64,000 nucleotides of DNA from Turbatrix aceti (lineage: Eukaryota > Nematoda > Chromadorea > Rhabditida > Panagrolaimidae). Under the pieces are notes generated by a model. The model saw only the letters and a program-made list of their open reading frames with translations. It ran no database searches and had not been told where the DNA came from. Numbering within the stretch: position 1 is the stretch's first letter; each line of letters starts with the position of its first letter. The DNA lies in the NCBI GenBank assembly GCA_963969345.1, contig OZ017767.1, positions 5,422,739-5,486,738 on the forward strand, in the 5' to 3' direction. Positions 10,520 through 20,296 of the stretch are shown here, piece after piece. The translations under genes were made by a program, and so were the position numbers.

Positions 10520-12009
10520 ATGGGTCTGTGCCAAAGCCAAGAGGAGAAGGAGCTTCAGTCGAAGACGAAGCAGATCGACAAGGAGCTCTTGCAGGGCCAT
10601 GCCGCGCAGGCAAAGATTGTCAAATTGCTTCTGCTTGGTGAGTTTTTTCAGACGCACCTGTCTTTTGTACACTGCACACGTTTCAGGTGCGGGAGAGAGT
10701 GGAAAATCGACGTTGCTCAAGCAAATGCGAATTTTGCACGATCACGGATTCTCGGAGGAGGAAACTCAGAAGCAGAAAGCCGTGGTCTACAACAACACCG
10801 TGCAGGGCATGGCGTCCATTATCCGGGGCATGAGCACCCTCAACCTGACCTATGAAAATCCTAATTTGGAGGTGCGTCGGCGCTTGTTTTTTCTTTTGCC
10901 TCTATAAAGTGTTTCTGTGTTTTAGAATTACGCGAGACACGTGCTGGACGTCGTCAAGCGAGGCGAAGAATCCGAACCCATCACGCCGGAGACGGCGGAA
11001 GCACTGAAACGGTTATGGGCAGACAAAAGCATCAGCCAAGCGGCCATCTCCCGCGGCAACGAGTACCAGCTTCCTGAATCAGCCCCTCAGTGAGTTTTTT
11101 TTTCAGTCTACCTGTCTACCTGTTGTTCGCACCGGTCCGCGCAAGCACCAAGCACCACCACTCTCGTTTGTTGCCTTTTTTCAGCTTTCTTGAAAACATT
11201 GATAGAATTTGTTCTCCTGACTACAAGCCTACGGAGCAGGACATTCTCCTTTCACGCATCAAAACAACCGGCATTGTCGAGGTGAAATTCAAAATGAAGA
11301 ACGTAGACTTCAGGTAACTTTGCCCTTTTTTTGTCCGCTACAAATGACAAATTAATAACTGACGTCATTGCAGGGTATTCGACGTCGGCGGCCAACGCTC
11401 GGAACGAAAAAAGTGGATTCATTGCTTCGAAGACGTCAATGCTATCGTGAGCGACAAAATAAAATTATAACCTTTCAGGCTTTTGGTAAATCAAATGCTT
11501 TTCAGATTTTCATAGCCGCGCTTTCCGAATACGATCAGGTCTTGTTTGAAGATGAGACAACGGTAAGTCATCACTGTAAAAAGTCGCGGCGAGATACAAA
11601 ATGCATGTTTGTTGCAGAACCGAATGGTCGAATCCATGCGACTTTTCGAATCCATCTGCAACAGCCGATGGTTCATCAACACGTCGATGATCCTCTTCCT
11701 CAACAAGAAGGATCTTTTTATGGACAAAATAAAGCGGACGTCCATCAAGATTGCCTTCCCCGAGTACAAAGGTTCCAATGGCTACGACGAGCAGGTCAAA
11801 TACATTGAAGAAAAATTTGAGAATCTCAATGCCAATCCCGACAAGACTATTTAGTTCGTATAAAATTTTTTTGTTTGGCGCAGATTATCTTATGAAATTT
11901 TAGCATGCACCAGACGTGTGCCACAGACACGAATCAGGTCCAGATGATTCTCGACAGCGTCATCGACATGATCATCCAGGCCAACCTGCAGGGCTGTGGT
12001 CTGTACTAG
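10520..12009 (+). CDS. gpa-3: Heterotrimeric G protein alpha subunit, GPA-3-like
   Basis: Eight exons (10520-10637, 10687-10871, 10926-11089, 11185-11313, 11374-11446, 11506-11562, 11618-11853, 11904-12009) give 355 aa, a normal G alpha length. Gly2 and Cys4 ([10 protein letters not shown]) fit N-myristoylation and palmitoylation at the plasma membrane. The P-loop GAGESGKS is at 40-47, switch [10 protein letters not shown] has the catalytic Gln206, and NKKD and TCATDT complete the guanine-binding site. The N-terminus and the segment [19 protein letters not shown] resemble C. elegans GPA-3, a sensory-neuron G alpha acting in chemosensation and dauer signalling. The C-terminus is GCGLY, with Cys352 at the -4 position that pertussis toxin modifies in Gi/o. 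Exon 7 ends in TA just before a GTTCGT donor, which creates an apparent TAG across the boundary in unspliced DNA; it is not a real stop. AATAAA is at 12257-12262. Membership is certain; the gpa-3 label is a best guess from memory of the family. Confidence 0.85.
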
Positions 12010-12256
12010 TCGCGATGGCTTCTGACCTGCTCAACGAGAGAAATGCATACGACTTGATGTACAAACAATCTCCTCTCCGACGCGTCCAGTTCCCCCGATG
12101 ATGATCCAAATCGTAGAAATTGTTTTTTTTTATTATTATATTGAATTGTCTACCTTGCCTCTCCTTGCCCCTTTCACCTCTTTTCACCCTCTTCTGTAGC
12201 CCACCTCATTCTAAATACCACGACGCACAGCTCGGCGGCGTCATGGTACCAATTGG

Positions 12257-12262
12257 AATAAA
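12257..12262 (+). terminator. Polyadenylation signal of G alpha gene
   Basis: AATAAA about 250 nt past the TAG stop at 12007-12009. Confidence 0.5.
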
Positions 12263-13090
12263 TGTCAGTCGTACACGCTCACGTGCAGACGAAAAAAAAT
12301 ATAGTAATAATAGGTTTTCGCCGTAGTGAAAGGACTGAAGTATGTCCGAGGAAAGACCAAGCCTTGCTCGCTCCTTGTACCGAAAAATCATCAACGCTCG
12401 AATTAGTTACGGGATTTTGAGTGTCTTGGAAACAACAAAAACAACCCCGGGAGCGAGGTCAAAGTTCTGGACACAACTCAGGCACGTAGCTGCCGCGGGC
12501 AATAAATTTGCAAAAGTTGCCAGCGGCGTACATATTTATGTATGTATCTGGAAACAATTCAATTTCCAAGTTGCGCAAATCGCAGTTGTTTGCCTTTGCG
12601 CGGCAAAATCCGGACTGAACCGGCAGGAGCACCTAAAATCGTGTTTTTGAAATCCTCAAAATCCGGTGCAGGTTTCTGACATAAGTGGGTTGGATAAGCG
12701 TCAAGCTGTGATATTGCCACGTTCGGGCACCTTATTGGGCTGGACGCCTAAACATAATTGCATTTTTGCAAATTCAATGCCGAAGCAAACTTGATTTGAA
12801 AGTAGCAAAATATTTTTAAATATAAAACAAACCAAATGCCACTCGTAATATAATAAAATTCAATTAATGAGGCTTTTTACACCGGTCAAAGCGGCCAAAA
12901 ACAGGAAAACAGGATTTCCAGGTAGCAACGTCAGAAGAAACATGAGTCACCTGCATGAGACATCTTACGTGTTTTTTCCCATCAACTCACGCGCAAAAGA
13001 CAGGTCGTCGAACGCGTTCGATAGCGCGATGGTGCTGCGATGACGCGTGGTCCCTCGGAGACCTTGACCGTCCGAGTCACTCCGCAGAAG
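12263..13090. other. No supported gene
   Basis: AT-rich spacer between the G alpha gene and the next candidate gene; no conserved ORF, RNA gene or repeat recognised. Confidence 0.35.
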
Positions 13091-13527
13091 ATGATGAAGC
13101 GCGCCTGGATCATCTCTGTTTTAGCCGCGATCGTTTTAGCTTCGTCATCACAGACGCCACTTGGCGAAGACGAGGGGATATCATGGCGCAGTAAGTGGAC
13201 TTGTTGCAACTCACAGCAGCCGCAGAGGCGCCGAAAAGACGGACGCGATGAAACAAAAACCGGACCGGTCAGGCTACGCAGGCCACGACGTAAAATTTCA
13301 ATTTTCTTGCATCTGTTCTGCAAACATTGGATATTCGAGGCTTTCCACGTCCGTTCGAGGATAAGGAAGAGTTGCGATCCCAATTTCTTGCATCGATGAG
13401 GAAAAATGATTGGCAGGGGGCCTCGAAGAAGGATGGATATCTGTTTTGCTCGGCAGGTGCGGCGGCTCCGGAACAACGCCGATGGACGGCGAAAACCAAT
13501 CACAGAGGTGTTGTTTACCCGGTCTGA
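13091..13527 (+). CDS. Candidate small secreted protein, two exons
   Basis: Exon 1 (13091-13190) encodes a good signal peptide (MMKRAWIISVLAAIVLASSS) and then QTPLGEDEGISWR, and ends at a strong GTAAGT donor in phase 1. The best in-phase continuation starts at 13340, after an AG at 13338-13339, and encodes SFPRPFEDKEELRSQFLASM followed by a basic region ending in TGA at 13525-13527, for 95 aa in all. The acceptor lacks a pyrimidine tract directly before it, so the second exon is uncertain. There are several basic residues but no clear repeated peptide. I do not recognise the product; a peptide precursor or a small secreted effector are both possible. Confidence 0.35.
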
Positions 13528-13605
13528 AGGCGGGGCCGCGCGATCGTGCTGAACGGTTTGAAAAAAACCTGTTTTGGCGTGGTCATCACGGAACTCGGGG
13601 AGAGG

Positions 13606-13614
13606 ATATTTAAA
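13606..13614 (+). promoter_or_regulatory. TATA-like box of DB-module gene
   Basis: TATTTAAAT, 67 nt upstream of the ATG at 13681, sits in an otherwise GC-rich stretch at a spacing suited to a core promoter. Confidence 0.5.
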
Positions 13615-13680
13615 TCTCTGCGTGGCGAGGAAGGCCAAGCAACTAAGCCCTCACTTCAGTAGTCTTCTCTCCTTCTCAGC

Positions 13681-14424
13681 ATGCTGGCTAAGACGATCCT
13701 CATCCTGCTCTGCGCAGAGGCAGCCTTTGCCTGCTTCGGCATGGGTGGCTGCGGCGGCGGCTGCGGCCAACAGTGTGGCCGCTTCTGTGCCCGTGCCAAG
13801 GGCTCCAAGACTCTTACCTTCGAGACCGAAACCAAGAACCCCAAGGTAACTTAATTTAGTTTTTAAAAGTCTCGTTGACGTAGATTAAATCCAATTCAGA
13901 CCCCCGATGAGGAGTTCCTCTCGTGCTGCCAGGACCGCGACCTGCCTGCTCCCTGCCTCAGCAAGTGCAGCTACCGCGCCTACTCGTCGACATCGCTGCG
14001 GACGATGTTCTTCGGCCTCGACGCGTGCCCCATCGAAGCCGCTTCCGCCCTCCACTTCTGCGCCAGCCGGGGCAAGGATCACCGCGCGTGCTGCGCCCGA
14101 GCTGGTGTTGGAGCCACCGAAGCCGGCAACCGGTGCTTCCTCTTCTGCGACGAAGAGCCTAACAACCGCACGCAACTCGACTTCTCCTTCCTGCCCTGCC
14201 TCGAGAAGTTTGACAGCATGAAGCAGTGCTTCTGGAACGACATCGTCACCGAGTACCCCGCCTACGCTCCCGCTCCGGTCCGCGCTCAGCCCCAGCTTCA
14301 ACAGCCTCAGCTTCAGCAGTACCAGGCCTTCTACCGGCCAGCAGAGCCTGTGCGACCCAACGCGTACGGCATCTACTCGCCCCGCACCAGCGGCCTTCAG
14401 CCCCTGGCTGTCTCGCCTCTCTAA
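13681..14424 (+). CDS. Secreted DB-module protein
   Basis: Two exons (13681-13845 and 13900-14424, 54-bp intron) give 229 aa. A signal peptide (MLAKTILILLCAEAAFA) is followed by a Gly/Cys-rich linker and then the nematode DB module: paired CC motifs, FLSCCQDRDLPAPCLSKCSY, a central CxxxxxxxxxxCASRGKDHRACCARAG segment and a last LPCLEKFDSMKQCFW. DB modules are found in secreted nematode proteins of mostly unknown function, often expressed in hypodermis or nervous tissue. The C-terminus is a low-complexity Pro/Gln tail (repeated QPQLQQ) with YxPA-type motifs, suggesting an extracellular or cuticle-associated role. The start fits the TATA-like box at 13606, and AATAAA is at 14546. Family call is firm; function is unknown. 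Confidence 0.85.
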
Positions 14425-14545
14425 TCTAAGCTTGAATCCCCTCAAGTCTTTCAAACCGTGCCTGTCGTCGGTCTGACTGTCTGTCTGTATGATAATGTTG
14501 CCAATGAAACGATAAACAAACAAGTCGTCAAAACAATCAAATTTA

Positions 14546-14551
14546 AATAAA
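14546..14551 (+). terminator. Polyadenylation signal of DB-module gene
   Basis: AATAAA 122 nt past the TAA stop at 14422-14424; the next gene converges tail to tail from the other side. Confidence 0.6.
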
Positions 14552-14681
14552 GTGGTACATAAAAAAACAACCGTATACCAAACAGCGCAGGGTTAGGCGA
14601 GGCGCAGCTGCGGGATTAGAAGTCGAGACCCGTGATGAAAGTGTACAAAAGTGTTAAAAGTGCATGCGCGAACAAATCTGA

Positions 14682-15673
14682 CTATAGTGCAAATTGCGGG
14701 AGAAGGAGGAGCAGAAGAGGCAGCAGCGTGCAGGTGGGCACCGTCGCAGCGCTGTCGTCGTCGTCTTCGTCGTCGTCGTCGTCTTTGTCGTCGATGCTCT
14801 TCGCGATCTTCGCCTCAAAGCTGGTGTATTCGGCAAAGTCAACCGGTACAAGGTCTGAAAAGTTACACTTGTTTTCAACACGGTTCCAAAATAGATGACA
14901 GCAATTTTGTGCCAGCAAATGAGATGAGAAACAAGAAATCGGATCCCGAGCAAACAAGTCACGTAAAACACGTCACATGCTTGTTTGTTTTGAATTTCAG
15001 TGTTTCTGGCGACTTTTTTTAGTAAAAAAAATGTTCAACAAGCTTTTGCGAAAATTCGCGTCAGTTCAAAAGGCAAACAAACCGTTTTCGTCCTCTCCAG
15101 CAGTTTCCTCGTCTTCCTCCGTGGCAGAGGGAAAGAGCAGATTCGAGGGCAGCGGCTTGGCAAACGTGGCATCGCCCTTCTTGGGAGCCTCATCGGTATC
15201 GTCATCGTACTCCTCCATCTGGATGAATGGGTTGCGCTGGAGCATGGGCAGACCCTTGATCAGCGACGCCTTAGAATCAGCTTCAGGCAACGTTTTATCC
15301 GGAAGCTTGTTGCAGAAGTCGCTGAAGCACGCGCAGTGCCGACCTTTGCCATCAGGCTCCAACCAGCATCCCGGGGTCGTCGCGTCCGTCACCGCGTGGT
15401 CAGCAGCGAGCAGGCAGAAAGCCCGAGTCGTGACGTTCAGCCCGTCATCGACTAAAAATCAAAATTGACCGTAATCAGGCAGATCAGTGTCATGGAGGGA
15501 AACTCACAGATGAGACACGCTTCGCCTGTGCAGTTTTTTGACTGCGTACAGTTGGCATTGGTCGGACCCGTATCGAAGCATTCGAAACACTTGACCGCCC
15601 ACGACGGCGCCACTAAGGACATCAGAATGACAACAATGACGACGAGCGGCAGTGCGGTAGCTCTTTCAGACAT
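14682..15673 (-). CDS. Ly6/uPAR-like secreted protein, probably GPI-anchored
   Basis: The ATG at 15673 opens a signal peptide (MSERATALPLVVIVVILMSL, ending near WA) followed by a three-finger, Ly6-like cysteine pattern: VKCFECFDTG, CTQSKNCTGEACLI, CLLA, TTPGCWLEP and finally CACFSDFCN, the classic C-N end of the fold. Exons: 15508-15673, 15083-15451 and 14682-14854, 235 aa. The third exon is phase-compatible and adds an Asp-rich spacer and a hydrophobic end (TLLPLLLLLLPQFAL), which looks like a GPI-attachment signal. If the 15082 donor (GTTTGT) is not used, translation stops at 15066 and the product is a secreted 183-aa form. Members of this fold modulate receptors and channels at the cell surface; the nematode ET-module family is an alternative name for similar proteins. 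The exon-3 acceptor CTTTTCAG is good. The last intron (228 bp) is long for this window. Confidence 0.65.
14755..14796. repeat. (TCG/TCT)n trinucleotide tract, coding on minus strand
   Basis: A near-perfect TCG triplet run, read on the minus strand as the Asp/Glu string of the Ly6-like protein's last exon. Tracts of this kind expand and contract easily, so the acidic run may vary in length between individuals. Confidence 0.7.
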
Positions 15674-18600
15674 GGCTGCAAAGACAATGGACTCGGATCA
15701 GGTGAACAAAAACTAATAGGATCATGCTCGCAAACAATCGCGAAAAAAAACAAAAAAAAACAATGGAACTGGAGTAAAACGAAAATTTTTCGAAATATTA
15801 CAAACAAAAAATTATGAGTGATTGTTCGCGTAAATTTGTTGGCCTTGTCAGTTAAAAAAACAACAAAATGACACGATGTCTACGTTTTTTACTGCCGACA
15901 TTTTACGCGTCGAAAAAAAACAACAATAAATCCTCGGAGTGCAGCAAGCTGATCGCAAGGCAGCCTTGGCGGGGTACTTGGTTAATTAAATAGACGAAGG
16001 ACGTTTCCGGTCTGTCTACAAACCGATACCTAACATGCATTGCAACATGGAAAACTCAAGGTGAGGCGCGTCGATTCTTTTGGAACATGTAAAATAAGGG
16101 GGCGTAAACAAATCCAAAACAAAGCCTCCGCTTAACACGATCCGGAGAGCGGTTATTTGAGTCCATACATAAGAAAAGCGGTTCAAAACATGGGTCTCGA
16201 CAAGTGTCTGCAAAAAAGGCCGGGAGGGAGACAGCAAGAGCAAAAGGGGTTGCAGCGATCCCCGACATCCCGACAAATCATGGAGGCAAACGGGAGCAAT
16301 TCGAGGCAATCAGGAACACTTGACGACTCTCCGTAGAGTGCGTCGTTATCCCGGGGCACAACCAGCCAGCCGGAAGGGGTTATAAATGAGTCCTGGCGAG
16401 TGAATCGCATTCATTCAATCGAGAGCTGATAAAAATAATGTGCTCACATCAGATAAAAAATAAATAGCATGTGTTTAAATGGCAATAAAGGAAATTAGAC
16501 GCCTGGCTGCCAAATACACCACAATTTTTGACGACAACAGCCAGTCATCATAGCAAGTGACAACGGCCAGTCATAATCCAGGGAGATCGCCAGCTGCACT
16601 TTTGCAATTGAGGCAACAAACTGGACGTATGTATCCCTCCTCCTTTAAGGAAGCATGGAAACGGACCCTGGGGAGTCCAAACGTCCAAAACGTGGACGGG
16701 TGCAACACGCAAAAAAATTACCCAGTACCCACCAGCGTGCGTAGCTGGTGAACTCGGATGAGGGACGTCAAAACCCATTTTTCAAGTTGCGTCAAAAGTC
16801 GAAAACTCCGATGTGAGGTAGCTCAAAAAAATGCAAAGCGGCAGGTGTCATTGTCTGGAATGAATTCAATTCACGGGTCATCAGTTGAAAAAATGCTGCA
16901 AAAAAACGCATGATTCGTTCGTTCGCTTCGGGCAAAAAAGTAAAAAAAAATAACTCAGTTGCGGAAAGTGGCTGACAAGGGCCCTGGGTACTCTCGGATG
17001 TCGTGGAACGACCATTTAGCAAGAAGAGGCTTGAAGACACGCAACGCCGCCGCCTATTTTCCAAGATGAGGAACATGCGTTCGTTTCTCATTGGAGTTAT
17101 CAAATTTGCGAGCAGCTTCTTGTGCTTGATTGGGGGCAAAAAACTGCTGGAGGAAGGCGTTTATGCGGCAGACGTCTTCTTCTTCGTCACCGACGCACGG
17201 GAGCAAACCAACACGTTCGAGAGCGTTGTACAATCACGCATGCATAATTCCCAGCCCCTTCGTTCCGGTCCTTTTGGGGGCAATGCCGACGCGTCATAAC
17301 GAACCCTCCGTTATTTTTTTTAGCGTCTTAGAGAACAAACAGTCAACAGCGTTCAGAAATGCATGGACCGTTTGAGAGGGGCACAAAAAACCATCGTGAG
17401 GCATAAAAAAACAGGCGAGTTGCCAAATCGAAGGTCTCTCGCTCTCGATGACTGTACTAAACCTGCCCCCAAAAGAAGTGCATCGAGGGAGACTGCCCGA
17501 GAAAAATGAGTGCCCCACCCATTTTGCAGGTACTAACATAAATGAACGGATGTATAGAGCGCTAATGGCTCGCTCGCGGTCAAACGTAACCGCAAACGCA
17601 AACGAAAAAGTCGCTCACGGAGTCGGATTTAGTTAGACGGGAGTGGTCGTAATCGCTCACATGCACACAAACACACGCGCGCGCGAGGCGATCCAAAAAA
17701 ACACTCTCGTGAGTCAGAGGCATCACCACGCCACGCAAGACACGACGGGACGGTGCACGACGTCAGTGAAATTTATTTCTGCCCCCGGGGCGAAAACAAA
17801 CACGAGACTGCGGTCGACCGTTGTTGCCGTAAAAAGACTGCCATTGTTCGTTCCAGAGGTCGGCATGCTTTCAAAGAAACACGAAACACAATGCAACTGA
17901 CTGACGAGTATGCATGCACCTTTGCAGGAGGAGGAGGACAGGAAACAGCCCCACGCCGGCCGGCTCGAGCTCTTGCAGGCCGACATCCGGCACAGCACCC
18001 GTTTTAGTTTTTTTTTCATTCTCGTGCTCACGGTGGCATTTTTTCCAGGCAAGCAGTGACGGCAGAGGCCGGAGGAGGATCGTCGGAAGGAAATGAAATG
18101 AGTTACGCGAAACCATCCCTGGGGAAACAACAAAAACAAAACAAACACAAAAAAAAAGTCAACGTCGCCTCGTTGGACGGGTCTGTGGATGAGAAGCGTC
18201 ACACATCCACACACACCAGCTGCCAAAAACTTGGCACCACAGCTAGAAACCCAAAAAAGAACCGAGGACAGCGGGTAATTGGGCGAGGGGTATATAAAAC
18301 AGTATGGCCCAAAGCCAAACGACAAACAAGGCTGTTTTGGGATGCTTTGAGCAGATTACGGCCCCTCCAAATCCCTGCAGCAAGCTGTGAAGCGTCCGAC
18401 AAACGGGTAACGGGTACAAATGAACCTGTTTCGGGTGGCTGCAGAAGCGCAGATGCGACTGGGTAATTCACCGCAACCTCTCAAGACCCAGGAGCGGATC
18501 AAAGACAAATAAATTCACCATGATCCGTTCGCGGGAGGCGGAGATGGTTTCAGATAAGCTCGGATTTCCTGAAATTGAGTGTTTGCCTTCCGATGGGAAA

Positions 18601-20296
18601 GTGATTACCGGGCGCCCACACTTGTCCGAATCCAGGTACACAGTGGGCTCAAAAATTTTTGTTAGCTCTGCAGAAATTAAAAAAAAAAGAAAAAATTGTT
18701 GCTGCCATCAAAATTTTTTTTTACTTTTTACTTTGGACAAGAAAAACGACGCCTCATTTTTCAGCGGCGGTGGATAAAGGATAAAGAGGAGGTAAAGCCG
18801 ATTGCCGCCCTCCTTCTTCAAAAAATTGTTACTTAGCCAAATTGGGCATTTTGGCAGCTCTGGTTGCAGTACGCAGTCTACAGGCAAGAGTCAAAAAAAA
18901 ATTAAAAAAGCTAAAAATCGTAAAACAATTTTTTTTACCCCCCAGAAAGCGCGCAAAATAATCAAATGAGGTAATCGTGGGTACAAGAGGGTATATCTCG
19001 TCGTTGACTCCCTCGAGACACGCAGCAAGCACTCCAGACGATACAGTCACGTAATAACCACAAAAATAACCCGTCAATGACTGACTGACAGATTACCTGA
19101 CGGAGATGCGGAGACGTCAGGTAAAAAAAACGGGGAAAACCACTCATAGCGAAGCAAAATCCGCAATGACCAGGTGTCATCAAAAAATGGACATTGCAAT
19201 GCCTCGAAGCAGCAGCAGCGAGCCGGTCGTGTCGACGATGATCGTCGTGGTGTTTGCAAACTCATGTCAAACACGGGCGTGCGCGCCAATGAGAGGCCCA
19301 AAAATGAGATCAGCTGTTGTCCCCCCTCTCAACCACCGCAGTCAGTCAGACGACGTCACCGGTTTTGACGCTGCTCGGGGCCACGATGATGACTGTGACA
19401 GTGAACAACCTGCGTTCGATGTTTCCGATCGCGATCGAAGGATCGGGTTGCGTCGAGCAGCGTCGAAGACAACCCAAACGTCGAACAGGAGAGACGCGAA
19501 TAGCTTGTTTTTTTTATCACTTGACGCACGCCGCCGGGACGTGTTCTCGTCTGTTATGTTCTTCGCTTGTCGGGGTTGCGTGTGCGGGTGACGGTGAAAC
19601 CACTTGCCCACCTGTATCACAACTTTGTCGCAAAAAACAAAAAAAGCCCAGTTGAAAAACACAAATGATTTATTTGTTAAAGACATACAGCATTTACGAT
19701 ATTTGCTTTCTCCGCAGCTATCACGTGTATACACGTGAAGAATGCCTTTGTGGAACTTTTGCGTGCGTACTCAAAACTTTCATTCATCAGCAAAAAATTT
19801 ATCACAGAAACAGATCACAGATCGTGAAAACGGACTTTCTAATTGAAATTAAAGTGCAATGTGATAAATTTGCTGAGATTGATGACCACGTGCGTTATCC
19901 GGAAATTACAAATCCACATACACCGAATTTTAGATTTTGCGAATGTCAATGATTTTTTAAACGTTATGTACATGTTTTGTAAAACTGTTTGTACGAATCA
20001 ATCTGCCATTCTCAATCCTTCCAGCAACCCGATGTTCCAGGATATCCGAAGGATAACCTTTCAAATGACGTCGGATATCTTCGAAGGAAGCGTGCACTTG
20101 AAAACGAGAACACTTTGCCAAGTGGCATTGTGCGTGCAGGCCGGCTGTCGTCGACTCGTTGTCTCGGTGCTCGCCGCGCTGTGTGTCGCTGCTTTCCCGC
20201 CTTTGTAGTTGTTTTATCTGGAAAAAATTTATAATTGTGATAGGTTTTCGACCGTGACGAAAAGCAATTATAGAAGCGATCGCCTGAGCGCGTGTC
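15674..20296. other. Long gene-poor stretch with isolated TATA-like sites
   Basis: No ORF here resembles a known protein and none joins into a convincing spliced gene. TATA-like sequences occur at 16381-16389 (GTTATAAAT region) and 18291-18299 (TATATAAAA), each followed by only short ORFs. The second is followed at 18420-18512 by an ATG reading a 30-aa peptide (MNLFRVAAEAQMRLGNSPQP and ten more residues), which could be a tiny gene or a first exon. I see no RNA gene. Confidence 0.35.

Noticed and set aside
11846..11853. In-frame TAG at the end of G alpha exon 7
   Set aside because: The TAG spans the exon end and the G of the GTTCGT donor; splicing yields TAC and restores the conserved sequence.
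17723..18325. 200-aa minus-strand open frame
   Set aside because: No recognisable motifs, runs of Phe and Ser from T-rich DNA, and no splice or conservation support.
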